Shown here: piece by piece, positions 45,661-56,960 of the stretch
Layout: every line of letters begins with the position of its first letter
How positions within the stretch are numbered: position 1 is the stretch's first letter
NCBI GenBank assembly: GCA_038496445.1
Contig: JALMLS010000061.1
Span: 92,434-156,433 of the forward strand
DNA: 64,000 nt
Direction: 5' to 3'
Source of the DNA: Trichosphaerium sp. ATCC 40318
Lineage: Eukaryota > Discosea > Flabellinia > Trichosidae
Notes under the pieces: generated by a model
The model's database searches: none
Seen by the model: the letters and a program-made list of their open reading frames with translations, nothing else
What the model was told of the DNA's origin: nothing
Position numbers and translations under genes: made by a program

Positions 45661-48108
45661 AACACGTGAAAAACTAGAGGTAGGGCAGCATCGCTTTTGA
45701 GACAGTTTCAGAAATCCCCAATTTTTGGTAAAAAATGTTGGCGAAAAAGTTGCTTTGCCTGGTGGTACTTTTCCTCGGTACAGCATAAACGAATCGCAAA
45801 ATATGCGTTAAAGCTATAACAATAGCATCCTAGCTACATGGTAAAAATATCAATTGAAGTTTAAGATGATTCTGAGGTGAGTGAAATTAGTCACTGTCCT
45901 ATTCTTTCCGGGTTGCCCTATTTTTTCCGCTTTTGAAAGTGCGTATTAATGTGTGCAGAGACATTTGCGACACAACCGGGGTCGAGAAACGCACTTTCTT
46001 AGTTTTCATACAATTCCAAGCTTTTAGCATTGCCAAGCGTTACATTTCCAACCGAAATAGCTGGGCACTACACGGCTAAAGAACAATCAGGCTAAAACAG
46101 AACTCAAACTGCCTATGACATGAAGTGAGAATAAAAAGAAAAATAATTTCAGCGTACACTTTTTGACAAATCACCGAAAAAAAAAAGTGTCACAACTTTT
46201 TGGGCCAACCACTTAGTGTATGAAATTTAACACAGAGGAGAGGTTGTTGACAGTATCAAACAATTGTTTGTTAAAATTCACAAAGCCGTAAACAGTGATT
46301 TAAGATTCGGGTGTGAACATTAGCATTAAAACTGGGCCACAAAATCAAAGATGTACATATGTGCTATATTTCTTGCTACACCTGAGCCATTAGGAAATAT
46401 AATGAGCCAGTCTGCAACATTCAGGTTTTACACTCTGAGAATGTGATGTCACCAAAATTGTTGATCACATTTTTAGTTTTTTGTAGTTGTATTTGGAGTT
46501 GACTCCATAAGTTTGTATCCCATGATTCAAAATGTGTCCCAATTCGGTACAAATCATTCATGATAAGTGAGATAATGGGCAAGTAGACGTTTGTAATGAA
46601 TATATCCAGGAAAGGCGTTAATACTGTATTTATTACACTTGTGGCATCCTCATGTAAAGAGTAAAAAGTGGTATATTTCTATGCTCAGAGAAGCGTTTGT
46701 GCTACAGCTCCATATCACCAGCACTACATGTATAATGAGGAGGGAAATCATAGTAGTAGAAGTGGTGCAAATTTTTTTCGTGAGTGGTAAACGGAGACTA
46801 TCCTTTCTCAAAAAATTCACTATTTGCTTCTACATTTGAACATTCTCAGTCCCCATCCCTATATTCCACAGGCTACTTGATGTTTGTATACAAGCACCAA
46901 CACTATGTTGTAGACGCTCATTATATAAGATTGCATTTAACTAATGGGAGATGCTCATTTCACATCAATTCTTACTTGTTGTGTATGTTTGTGTGACGAT
47001 AGTTAAACTCAATATTGACGTCATAATATGGTATGTAATTTTATATAAAGCTGTAGTTCAAAGCAAACATATTAATACTCTAATGTTGGACCGTTAATGT
47101 CTCAATAGGTATACACTGGTGTTGGCCTACAGAAAAATATAGATTGTGGAAAAAAACTGACAAAACTGATGTGCCAACATGATTTGTCTGACCTGGAGTC
47201 ATTGACAAAACATTGATGAAAGTATAAATGAGTTATAGTTAATACAACAAGCCTTTGATATTAACATGTATACCCATCCGCGTTTGGGTGATGGTGACTA
47301 AGAGTACGATGTTAATTCTATAAGTGCAATAGAGTTTGATAAAGATCAAACATAGAAATAATTTTCAGTCTACCTGAGAAACAACGCTTGTTCTCAACTG
47401 GTAACAAAACCTGTGTATCCCAAATTTGCAAAAAAAAAGTTACAATGGAAAGCTAGAAAAGCAAAATTAAAAAAAACATTACATTAAAAAAAAACAAATC
47501 AGCCCGCTGTAAACTCCAAACATGACTTGTACGTTTCTTATGAGAGATAATATAAGGAAAATATGTCTAGTAGATGGTGTGTAAGTAGTGAGAGATGAAA
47601 GCGTGCTCTAGTTTCCCAAAATTGTTTTACAATATCAGAGGCAAAAATAGTGAGAAATGCGTGTAAGCTAAGAAGTAACAGCATATCTGAGTACCTATAC
47701 CGCGTGCCTAATACTGTGTATTCCTTATACTAGAATGAGGAATATCTTACTTATGTTTGAAGGGAGAAACTTATTGTTTTGTACTGAAATTTTTGATTTT
47801 TACCCGGAAAAAATAGGGCGGTTCGGAAAAAATAGGACGCTGACTAAATCGATTGTATTTGTTTGAATAGAGCAAAATGAATTTTTTGTTCTTCCTTTTT
47901 CAGTATTTCCCTGGATCACGTGATACGCAACGTCCTATATTTATTTTGTAATAGCTAGAAAAATAGCTCTACACTTTGTGGGCTTGCGATTGTTGGAAGT
48001 TTGGCGTGGTTATTTCTTTCACGTGTTGTGATTAAGGAAGCCCAACAACTTAAAGTAAACAACTTCAATTCCTATTTGTTGTGACATCTCCGTTTTCCTT
48101 AAAGACAT
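45567..48108. other. 2.5-kb region without recognised genes
   Basis: A/T-rich spacer between the two membrane-protein copies, with part of each duplicated flank at its ends. The open frames 46639-46839 and 46784-46996 have no domain pattern and overlap each other. No tRNA or repeat was recognised. Confidence 0.5.
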
Positions 48109-49555
48109 ATGGAGCATTCACGCATGATAAAACTATTGGTATTTTGTTTATTGTTTTTTTGCGTATGTAGCGAGGATTGGTACGGAGCAGTGGAAACGTG
48201 TAATACAAGGTGCGTTGCTAGCGGATGTAAAGCCAAAAACAATATTAAACGCGGAACCTAAATAAAACTCCCATTTTGATAACACAATGCTACCATCGTA
48301 TTGAATGTCGTCCGATATTAATTAATGTTTTATCCAAAAGAAACTCGAGGAGTATTGAAGTATTGAACAACAAAACTTACAACAACCTACCGAATGTTGA
48401 TAGCGAGAGGGGGAAGCCAGGTTATTGGCTTGGAGCCATGAGACCTGATGTATCCCAAAATAATTACGATGAAACGACATGTATACCGTGTAAACAAGGA
48501 CAAGGGTCTTGTGATGTGTGCTACAAAGCGTTATCTACTTTTGTATGGATAGAAAGTAACATCTCAATGACACAAACAGATTTATTTATGGATACCGCTA
48601 ATAACGATACAATGACGTTCCTGACACTTTTCTTTGCTGGAGATGAGCCTTCATTCTCTTCTGAAGGTTGTCTAGAACTGTGGCTTACTGATCGCATTGG
48701 TACAACACATTTTTTGTGATATTTGTTAATCACATTGTAGGATTCAATGACGTTAACTGTAATAATGCTGAAAGATCTGTTAAGTGTACCTTGGATATAG
48801 AACAACTAGTAACAGATATCATTACTATTAACAAACCATTTATCAGTTTCCAAGGTAACAAAACAGCATACAATTCAAATTTAGGTGCTAACAAGTGCTG
48901 TAGGAAACATTATTTTACGCAATGTAATAATTGAAGTTACTGGAGATGCAATAATACAAATCGAGGGCTGTTTAACATTCTCGGATAATGTTACAATTGT
49001 TCCACTTACAGTATGCACTAACTTTCGAATGACATCTGCTAACATGTGTGTAAAGAATAGGCCTGAGGTTTCGTTCAAGTACAGTAGCCTTTGTAATATC
49101 TCAACTGAGACAATTTCAATCCCTCCTGGATCATGCTTAACGCACAACTGTAAGTTCAAACCTGCTAATTTAAGACGTTGTTAGTTATAGTTACTAACTT
49201 TCTTGACAGCTGAACTTGGAAAAGTGACAATATTTCTTGGAACTACCTCATGTGTAAAACAAGAAGGCGGAAGATCACTTCCAGTTATGGCAATAGTAGT
49301 TGTTGCATTGGTTGTTATTGTGCTTGCGATTGTATTAGCTTCTGTTATCATGCTTGTACCATCTCTGAAAAGACACATATTTCCTTTTCATATCAAAAAC
49401 AAGCCGAAAAAACAACCTACATTTACAGGTGAACTAGTAAAGTAAATAAAAACCCTCATATTTGTACTAAGGATGCTGTTAATAAATGGTTTGTGAAACT
49501 TCAAGGTGATTGTTACAATAGAGAGATCGCTAATATGTGTAAACACTTGGAAAAC
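47860..49555 (+). repeat. tandem duplication unit 2
   Basis: Second copy of the 43985-45660 unit. The CACGTGATAC motif is kept at about 47938. Confidence 0.9.
48109..49445 (+). CDS. type I membrane protein, cysteine-rich ectodomain (copy 2)
   Basis: Same structure as copy 1. ATG 48109 or 48124 (MIKLLVFCLLFFCVCSEDWY) gives the signal peptide, followed by a phase-2 intron and NSRSIEVLNNKTYNNLPNVD. The ectodomain differs from copy 1 at only a few residues (e.g. DSERGK versus DVERGE, CVKNRP versus CLKNRP). The second intron is 44 bp instead of 52. The transmembrane helix is VMAIVVVALVVIVLAIVLAS. The cytoplasmic tail is longer (HIKNKPKKQPTFTGELVK), the extra residues being absent from copy 1. Intact, so both copies could be expressed. 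Confidence 0.8.
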
Positions 49556-49646
49556 TCAAGACGTTTTCCTTCGTTCAATAACACGAGCAAGTGTTGTTGG
49601 TGTGAAACAATAAGTTGATGATTTTATTGTTTTTCTTTATCTTATT

Positions 49647-51160
49647 CTATTGTTTAAAGATTCTCCATGTGTACTCGTGAGGTATAAAGTATGTTAAATC
49701 TCTATCAAATACCTCCCTTATACTATTCTGTTCTGTATTGACATAGATATACTTAACTGAAGGAGGTAATACTGAAGCAATCATCTCCAACTCGCTTTCA
49801 GGCATTGGATGCTTTTTAGCCTTTTCAATAGCAACGTGAGTTAAGTTAGGACATAACTTAATAAAGTTGACATAATTTGCAAGATTATAGCTCCGTATAG
49901 CTAACTTCTTAAGTCTTTCAAAAGTCAATATATCGCATGAATCAATATTTGATCTTGAGTTAACAAATCCACTTAGAGATAACTCTTCAATACGTGTTCT
50001 TAGTGAACTATTGCTGAAATGTTCTAAACACATTATAATATTTGTACCAACAATAGTAACATTTGTAAGGTTTGTTAAGTACTCAAGATGACGTGGTTGG
50101 AATACAGATGTTTGCCATAGTTTTATCTTTTTTATATGTGGACATTGTTTACCAAGAATAGAGAAGTCAAGATTATCCCATGTATATATCTCTAATGACT
50201 CTAAAGAAGAAGGAAATGTATTCAAGTTAATACCAGAGTAATAATAATACTGACACTGTAAGTGTTTTAAGTTACAGTATAAGTTCAAGTTAAGTGGCTC
50301 TCCCCAAGCACAATAAGCAAGATGTGTTATATTTGTTAATCTCTTTGATGAAGAGCTATCTGATACCGATGTTGATGTAGACGGAGATGATAGGATCTGA
50401 GCACCAAATCCTACTTTTAAATATTCAAGTTTAGTCAGATGAGAGAATAGCTCCAAAGAAAGACGTCCATCACTTATCTCAAGCATACGTATATTTTTTG
50501 TAAGAGGTAATAAAAGGTTAAATAAGTTTATATTAAGAGATCCACTACATCCACCTTTTAAATGCCATAATCTTGGGAATGTCAAGTCCTTAAAAAACTT
50601 TTTCCAGTTTTTCTTCTTTATCATTGAAGAAGAGAACATTGATATAGATTCAAGTGATTTCGAACATTGTGAAAAAAATTTGATAAGTGTCGTTGCACTT
50701 ACAGTCGACTGTGATATCGTAAACTCTCTGACACCCGTCATATTTGATAATAAAGCAGTTAAATCCCCTGGTTTGAATCTACAACTAATTTCAAGCTATC
50801 ACGTGAATTAGCACGTGAAAAAAAAAAACAGAAAAAAGAAGAAAATTTCTCGCTCAGAGAAAACTCATCAAAATTCAAGTAATATCTAATGTAGCGACAT
50901 GAAACGGTTGACATTGTCTTCTCCGAAAGCGTACCTTTCTGACAGCGTCTTTTTTAAGGTGTTTGCTTGCTACACAAAGGAAGCTTGAAGGTATATTCTC
51001 AGAGTCAAGGTAGAGCTCTCTCCAAAGCTCTGGTGACCACGATATCCGTTGAAACATTTTGCATACAGATGAAAGCTTTAAGATCTCTTCTAAATCGAAA
51101 TCTTGCAGTATAATGAACCAAACGTCGTCTGGAATGAACGGTATCTGAAATACGTAAGTT
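49647..51160 (-). CDS. F-box protein with divergent leucine-rich C-terminus
   Basis: The F-box is IPFIPDDVWFIILQDFDLEE, ILKLSSVCKMFQRISWSPEL, WRELYLDS on the minus strand near 51150-50990. After a short A-rich intron, a 364-residue exon carries irregular LRRs (NITHLAYCAWGEPLNL, YCNLKHLQCQYYYYSGINL, SLESLEIYTWDNLDFSIL, ERLKKLAIRSYNLANYVNF, CPNLTHVAIEKAKKH), ending at 49647. It is not closely related to the VTDEG-type LRR family of the duplicated arms. The start is not found: the frame stays open upstream of the F-box (about 51250) without ATG, so a further exon is expected, perhaps METLNSLLNH near 51265. Probable SCF ubiquitin-ligase adaptor, target unknown. Confidence 0.75.
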
Positions 51161-52018
51161 AAAACGCCTTGAAAGTGATCGTAAATGCGTTTTTGAGCGT
51201 TATTTAACGTTTTTTATGGCGTTTTAGACGTACTGATGGTTGAGTAGGCTGTTTAGGGTTTCCATTTTGTAATAGCTCGTTTTTTCGCTTGTTCATTATT
51301 CTACACGTTGTTTTAGCGTAATTACGGCGTTTTGCTTTATTTTGTGCAGCATAAGAATTAAAGTTGGAAAAAACAGAGGAAAGGTTGTACGACGATTCGA
51401 AGTGGCGCCAGTGTAAGCGAATAAACGATTTAATAGCGATACTGGATTTTTTATCTTAACTGTGCAACGTACGTTTTATAAAGTGGTTACGTTGCTTTTC
51501 AGAATTGGTGGCAAGGCGTTGGCAATGCTTTCGTGAGGTTTTGGTTTAGATCAAAAAAGTAATTTTTCGAGCTTCTCATGTGACTTAAGGTTTATTGATT
51601 GGGTCATTACAAGGAAATAAGTGGTTCCAGAAAGAGAAGGCGAGGTATTTGTCTTTCTATCTAAACTTAAGAGAACAGCTCAAGTCTCTTTTATGTGATA
51701 GTAAGTTTTGAGTATTGTAGTTTCGTACTTACAGCACAAGCTAGTGTACGCACAGCTGCGCTAGCAAGTTTTCAGATAGCATCAATAGTTCCAAGCACAC
51801 TACCACCAACAACGCTACTCCAACTACACTGGCACCAACAACACAAGCACAACGTGCATCTGTGCTACACTTTTCGTCTACATTTGGGCTCTGTTGCATT
51901 CGTTTTCTTTAAATCAGCTGTCAGCAACAAAGATTATTTTTTGAAACATTTTTGTATTGTGATAAGGCAAAGCCAACACTCTCGAATTTTATTGGTTTCA
52001 TAGTAACTCTCCTACTCC
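51161..52018. other. intergenic with a P/T-rich relic
   Basis: About 0.85 kb. Apart from the P/T-rich fragment at 51725-51900, nothing recognised. Confidence 0.5.
51725..51900 (+). pseudogene. relic of a Pro/Thr-rich secreted protein
   Basis: One frame reads SIVPSTLPPTTLLQLHWHQQ, and a shifted frame continues NNATPTTLAPTTQAQRA. Together they resemble the stalk PSTLPPTTLPPTTPPTP of the 42688 gene with a frameshift. A TTACAG acceptor precedes it. No start, stop or partner exon found. Confidence 0.5.
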
Positions 52019-53935
52019 TTATGATAAGACAACTTGCTTTTCACCAATGGTAAACGGGTCAATAGAGAGAGATCTACAAATCCATCCTAAAAGAAACTGA
52101 CCTACAATTACTACAGGTTGTTTTGTGTTCCAGTTTGTATGCATTTGTCCAAAAGCACCTTGGAAATTCTGTGATTTATAAACTGTTACTCCAGGTACAA
52201 TGTCCAAGAGCTCTTTTTCTAGTATTTCTGGATCTACAGCCTTAAAAATCAAAGCCCGTGAGGAACAAGTAAAGAAAATATAAAAAATATGTTGTACCTT
52301 TACATAGGCTTGCCAGGCTCCTGGACGTTCATAGGTTGTAAAGTACACAGTATCACGTTTTTTGACTCCTACTTCTCTAAATGCTTTTTTAAAGTCCATT
52401 TGTTTCATTGCAAACATCCACGTGATACCCTTTTAGTAAGTAAACAACAAAAGAAAATTGTGAAAAATCAATTCAGGTGTAGTTATGTTTACATACGTCT
52501 CCTTGTCTCACATCCAAATTTATGTAATCCTGAAGGACAGTATATCCATCAGTATTATGAGCTGCATCGATCAGAACTTTCTGGAAGTGTTTAGTGTTAA
52601 ACCACTGAAGTCTGAAGGGCCAACTTGTTTTTTCCATGCCCTTTGAAATACTCTTGTTATCTATTTTATATCCCTTCTCTTTAAGTGCTAGCAAGGTAGC
52701 AATAGCACCAGTGGAGTTACCAATTTGGAAATCCCCACGAAGCCCAGGCTTGAAAATTATGCTTTCATCTTCAGATTTACAATCCTAACGTCGTTTAAGT
52801 ATGACTTGAATTACCTTACATAATATGTTGTGCAAATTCGATTTGTACCTCTTGGGTATACACTAAAAATCCAGGAGAATCTTTAACACGTTCTACAGTC
52901 TTTGGAAATATCAGTAAAGCACCAACCTCGCCTCCTATTTTTTTGAATGTTTCGTTTGCTTCTTGAAAAATCTGAGGTGCAATGATGGCTGGACATCCTT
53001 TAAACACGTGTCAAATAAATATTCTCGTAATTTAAACGTACCTTTCCTCATTATTCCAGCTTTATGAGATGCTATTAGAGGAATAGTATCACCAAGAACT
53101 TCAATATGATCGAAAGCTATTTTTGTAATAACAGTTGCAATGACTAGTTCATCGTCTATTATATTTGTAACATCTAGTCTTCCACCAATACCAACTTCTA
53201 CTATAATGAAATCAACCTAAAAATATCAGACCTTATTAATTATCATATGAGGCACGTGATTGATAAAAAAACTCGGTTTCAAATCGAAAAAACTAACAAT
53301 AGTAAAACGTACTTCAAGCTCAGCAAAAATAAGAAAAGCTGCTGCCACTTTTTTCTCAAAAGTTGTCGGTTTTAGATCCTTTGATATATCGATTGCGCGT
53401 TCATGTGCTTTCTTCCATATTTCTTTAGAAATAGGCGTACCTTCAGCTAATTAAAACAAAACAATCTCAAAAAACATATCCTTTGAGTACCACCGTCCAA
53501 AAGCACACTGTCATTCAAAGATATCACAAAAGGAGATATGAATCGAGCTACTTTATATCCACACTAATACTTGTCATTTAAAAGTAACACAAGTTGTATT
53601 CGTTAATCAAAAGTCAACAGGATTCTTCAAGACCAAAAAAACAATTTGAGATTGTGAACCTGTATTAATCTTGTTGAGGCGCTACTTAGTCTCAAACGTT
53701 ACCTCTGTGAGTACGCTAGCTATAAAAGCTATTGTAGAACCTTTACCGTTTGTTCCAGCGACATGAATAACATTCCGAAGGCGTTTATGTGGCGATCCTA
53801 TAACAATAGGACGAAAAAATGAGCAATGGGGTATTTTTGTCATCACACGTGTTAATAGGTACCTAGACGTTCCAGAATGACTTTAATACGCTCTAAAGTC
53901 TGTGGTTTTCTCTTAGCACGCTTCACTTCACTCAT
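52019..53935 (-). CDS. FOL3: dihydrofolate/folylpolyglutamate synthase (Mur-ligase family)
   Basis: Start ATG 53935 (MSEVKRAKRKPQTLERIKVI). Motifs in order: HVAGTNGKGST (ATP P-loop), TPISKEIWKKA, VEVGIGGRLDVTN (family hallmark), ATVITKIAFDHIEVLGDTI with HKAGIMRKG, SWPFRLQWFN and LIDAAHNTDGY (both of the C-terminal domain). The protein ends GEKQVVLS at 52019. FolC-type enzymes add glutamate to dihydropteroate or to folates. The compact length and N-terminus resemble fungal FOL3 (dihydrofolate synthase), but FPGS activity cannot be excluded. The cytosolic form is likely because no presequence is seen. Many short introns; all key motifs are intact. It is next to the inner edge of the right duplicated arm. 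Confidence 0.9.
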
Positions 53936-54142
53936 GACTTGACAGGCTGAGAATGAAATATGTATTAAGTCCTCGAGTGAACTGTAGATTCAGGCCTTTA
54001 TTTTCGAAGAATATTCTCTGCCCAGTGGCTTGTAGCTTGCTTATGATGCTTTGTGGTCTTAATAACTGATTAAATAGGTGGTGGACCTTGTAAGCTAGTG
54101 CCACAAACAGTTTTATTTGAGTACAGTGAGCACAACCTTGTA

Positions 54143-54400
54143 CTACAAAAGAGCAGACATATAAAATGAACTACTGAAAGATGGCCTCGAGAATGTTGCT
54201 TGCAAGCATTCCTTGGTACCAATTTCAACACGCATATACAAAGGAAAGTGTATAGGAAGTTGTGGGATTGTAAACTGCTTCTTAAACAATCTGAACGATA
54301 ATTTTGCTTCGCCACGATCTAGTTTACTTACTGTCAAGCTTGATAGACCATCTCTGTATTTCCAACTCTAGTAAAAACCATCAAAGATTTCCGACTTAAT
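54143..54400 (-). pseudogene. orphan exon at the duplication edge
   Basis: The minus-strand block SWKYRDGLSSLTVSKLDRGE, AKLSFRLFKKQFTIPQLPIH, FPLYMRVEIGTKECLQATF is preceded by a good TTACTAG acceptor and reads like a beta-sandwich domain with conserved-looking ends. A possible upstream exon (PKQTRQGALK) lies exactly where the truncated F-box/LRR gene stops, but in a different frame from the LRRs. It seems to be the 3' remnant of another gene cut by the duplication boundary. The domain vaguely recalls C-terminal beta domains of secreted bacterial proteins; not confirmed. Confidence 0.35.
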
Positions 54401-54441
54401 GATAATCACTAGGTACCTTCAGTGCTCCTTGACGAGTTTGT

Positions 54442-54822
54442 TTAGGCTTTGAGACCTTCATCTGTCACTGAAGTTTCACCAAGGTTAATAGTATGAACAC
54501 CTTTGAGTGCTATGATCCCTTCATCTGTTACATTTGAACACCAAAGGATAATGGTATGAACCCCAGAAAGTGCTTTAAGACCTTCATTTACAACGTTTTC
54601 AGATAACAACTTAAATAACATGATTTTTGTATGCCTTAGAACACCACTATGTTTTGCAGCTGATTTTATTTGATTTTCTGTTCGAAGTGTTATTCTATCA
54701 TACCCTATAATATCATGAACGATAGAAGCAAGGTGATGACATGTCTGGCAAGCTGAAAATCGCGCTGTTGTTGTTTTAGACAAAATATAAGCTAAAATCT
54801 CTGTAGGCAAGTCAACCAGCAT
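54442..54822 (-). pseudogene. F-box/LRR gene truncated after three repeats (inner copy, right arm)
   Basis: ATG 54822 gives MLVDLPTEILAYILSKTTTA, RFSACQTCHHLASIVHDIIG, an intact F-box, then HSGVLRHTKIMLFKLLSENV and about three LRRs (GLKALSGVHTIILWCSNVTD; EGIIALKGVHTINLGETSVT) ending DEGLKA and a stop at 54442. The left copy continues for several more repeats from the identical point, so this one was cut there and joined to foreign sequence. It might still make a 126-residue F-box protein; whether it is functional is unknown. Confidence 0.75.
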
Positions 54823-55150
54823 TGCTTCTGTACTACAATGTTATTTAGAGGAGTAACGAGAAGTGTTATATGTTAGCACTAGTACCTATGATAAACGGGT
54901 TCTGAATTGGTTTTACTAGACAATTGAGTTGTGCACAAAACAGTATGATGCGGATTGACCCTTTACCACTGGTTTTCTCAGTATTCTAATATGTCATCAC
55001 GTTTTTACTGTATTTGACCCAAAATAAATGACAGTCACGCCTTTTACTCAACAAACGACGGACTAAATTAACGGTTTTCTTCCCACTAGAAGAATATATA
55101 CTTATTTTAAGGGTTCCTGTACGTAATAGTGCCCTTACAATAACGTCTAA

Positions 55151-55814
55151 ATGTCAAAGAAACAAGTACGCTCGATGACATCTCCCTTGGAATATTGCAC
55201 GTGCTTTTTTTTTTTAATGGTGATACTAGCGAAATTCAAGTGCGAGGATTGTTCGGAATGTATTAGACCTTCCAGTAGAGTTACAACTTGAAATAATAGA
55301 TACAGATCCTGAAATGTTTATTAAATGGCCTCTATTGTCAATGAAAACAGTGGGAATACGTTTCGATGAATCATTTAATAAACATGGCAAATGGAAGCGA
55401 TATACCCTTCTTCAAGAGTGTTATGTACTCCTACAACAGCGAAAATGGCACCGTGGTGTAGTGAATGGACAGGATGTGCGTTGGCATGGTAATGGTGTTG
55501 TGTTTTGGAAAGAATCATACAAGAATGGTCTAAGACACGGAGAGTCAAAACAGTGGCATGACAATGGCCAGTTGCAAACACAATGTAATTACATCAATGG
55601 CAAACTTGAAGGAGAGTACAAGCTATGGTATGAAAACGGCCAATTGCTGGCCCAAGGTAAGTATATCAACAGTAATCGAGAAGGAGAGTGGAATAAATGG
55701 CATGAAAATGGCCAATTACAAATACAATGTAATTACATCAATGGCAAACCCACAGGAGAGATGAAGGGCTGGAGTACAGCAGGGTTAAGGGTACTTTATG
55801 GAAAGTATTCATAA
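55151..55814 (+). CDS. F-box-like protein with YwqK/MORN_2 repeats (right arm)
   Basis: Mirror copy of 31615-32278. ATG 55151 (MSKKQ), phase-0 intron GTACGC...ACTAG, then the F-box-like head DLPVELQLEIID and the repeats. Both copies are open throughout and differ by about half a dozen residues (SMKTVGIRF here, STKTVVIRF on the left). The splice site and start are identical, so both could be expressed. Confidence 0.82.
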
Positions 55815-56115
55815 GCAAATAAAATAAACTGTTGTAGCTGTGTTGAGTAGTTTAACGTCCATGTTTTTATACAATGACCAAATAAAAATCGGATTGTTAT
55901 TAATCTTCTAGTCAATAGGTCAACTCCAAGACAGTTGTTATCAAAACTTGTTAATTATTTGTTGGTGTGGGCTTTTATTTGTTACCAAGCGGTTGTTAAG
56001 GTATAATCTACTATTACCGGTTTTTGTGATACCATGGTTTCGTCACACAAACATACATTCACTACAAAGTGATTCTTTACTGATGCACCTGGTCTATGCT
56101 TTCTTGCTTGTGTGT

Positions 56116-56334
56116 GAGCTATGAAGGCCTTTCAGCGTTGGCTGGTGTACAATAATATTATAAGGGTGTTATTATGTAACAGATGACTGTTTGAAGGCTT
56201 TGGCAGGAGTGCACAGAATCCGCTTGAGAAATTGTAGCTATGTAACTGATGAAGGTGTTAAAGCATTAGTTGGTGTACACTATTTCTTTACTTAAGTGCT
56301 ATGCAATAACAGGTGAAGGCATAAAGGCGCTGAC
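56116..56334 (+). pseudogene. decayed F-box/LRR gene fragment (right arm)
   Basis: Mirror of 31097-31315: LRR-like VTDDCLKALAGVHRIRLRNC and YVTDEGVKALVGVHYFFT followed by stops. No F-box nearby. Confidence 0.75.
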
Positions 56335-56960
56335 AGGCTCTATTGTCACACATTTGAACTAAACTAAAGAACAAACCCAAAACAAGAGTACCACTGATTC
56401 AGTTTCAGCTGTGAATTGGAGCTATATTATGTACGTTCCACATAGGCTTAAACGCTTTATTTAACACTGTATACCAAGTGTGAAAAGTATAAAACGACTT
56501 AACTCTGTAGCACAATATTATTTTCAAAAATGCCGAGTTTTTAATCATAGTCCAAAACTCTAATTTAAACTATTTTTTAGAGTCATTGTAGACTACATCA
56601 CATAAGTGAATACATTAAGCTTGAATAAGGTTGTTCACACCATGTGCGACTATTATTACACGAAGCATCAATCGCATAAAAGTATTTTAAAGAGCATAAA
56701 TAATTTGTTTTAAAAGTGGAGTGCATACATAATCTGGCTCTGTTGACTTCAAATACATCACGTGATAAAACATTACGCAAAAATGAGCTCTTTTTTTAAC
56801 AGCATTTGTAGACGCAATTCAACAGCAGGCAAATCCGGAACTTTAAGTGAATTGTTCTGCTTCGGTTTGTTCCTGACTTAACGTCGAGTTCCTTTGGAAA
56901 GGAACTACGAGTTTATAGTATATTATATAGTGTTACGAACAGTTTACAACATATTATACG
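56335..56960. other. intergenic, right arm
   Basis: Mirror of 30471-31096, presumed kinase B promoter; nothing recognised. A TCACGTGA palindrome is present in both arms at the mirrored position (about 56760 here). Confidence 0.5.

Noticed and set aside
46639-46996. Two overlapping plus-strand frames in the spacer
   Set aside because: Overlapping frames, no signal peptide, domain or splice evidence.
54440-54442. In-frame fusion of the right LRR copy with the orphan exon
   Set aside because: The PKQTRQGALK frame leading into the exon differs from the LRR frame, which hits a stop at 54442.
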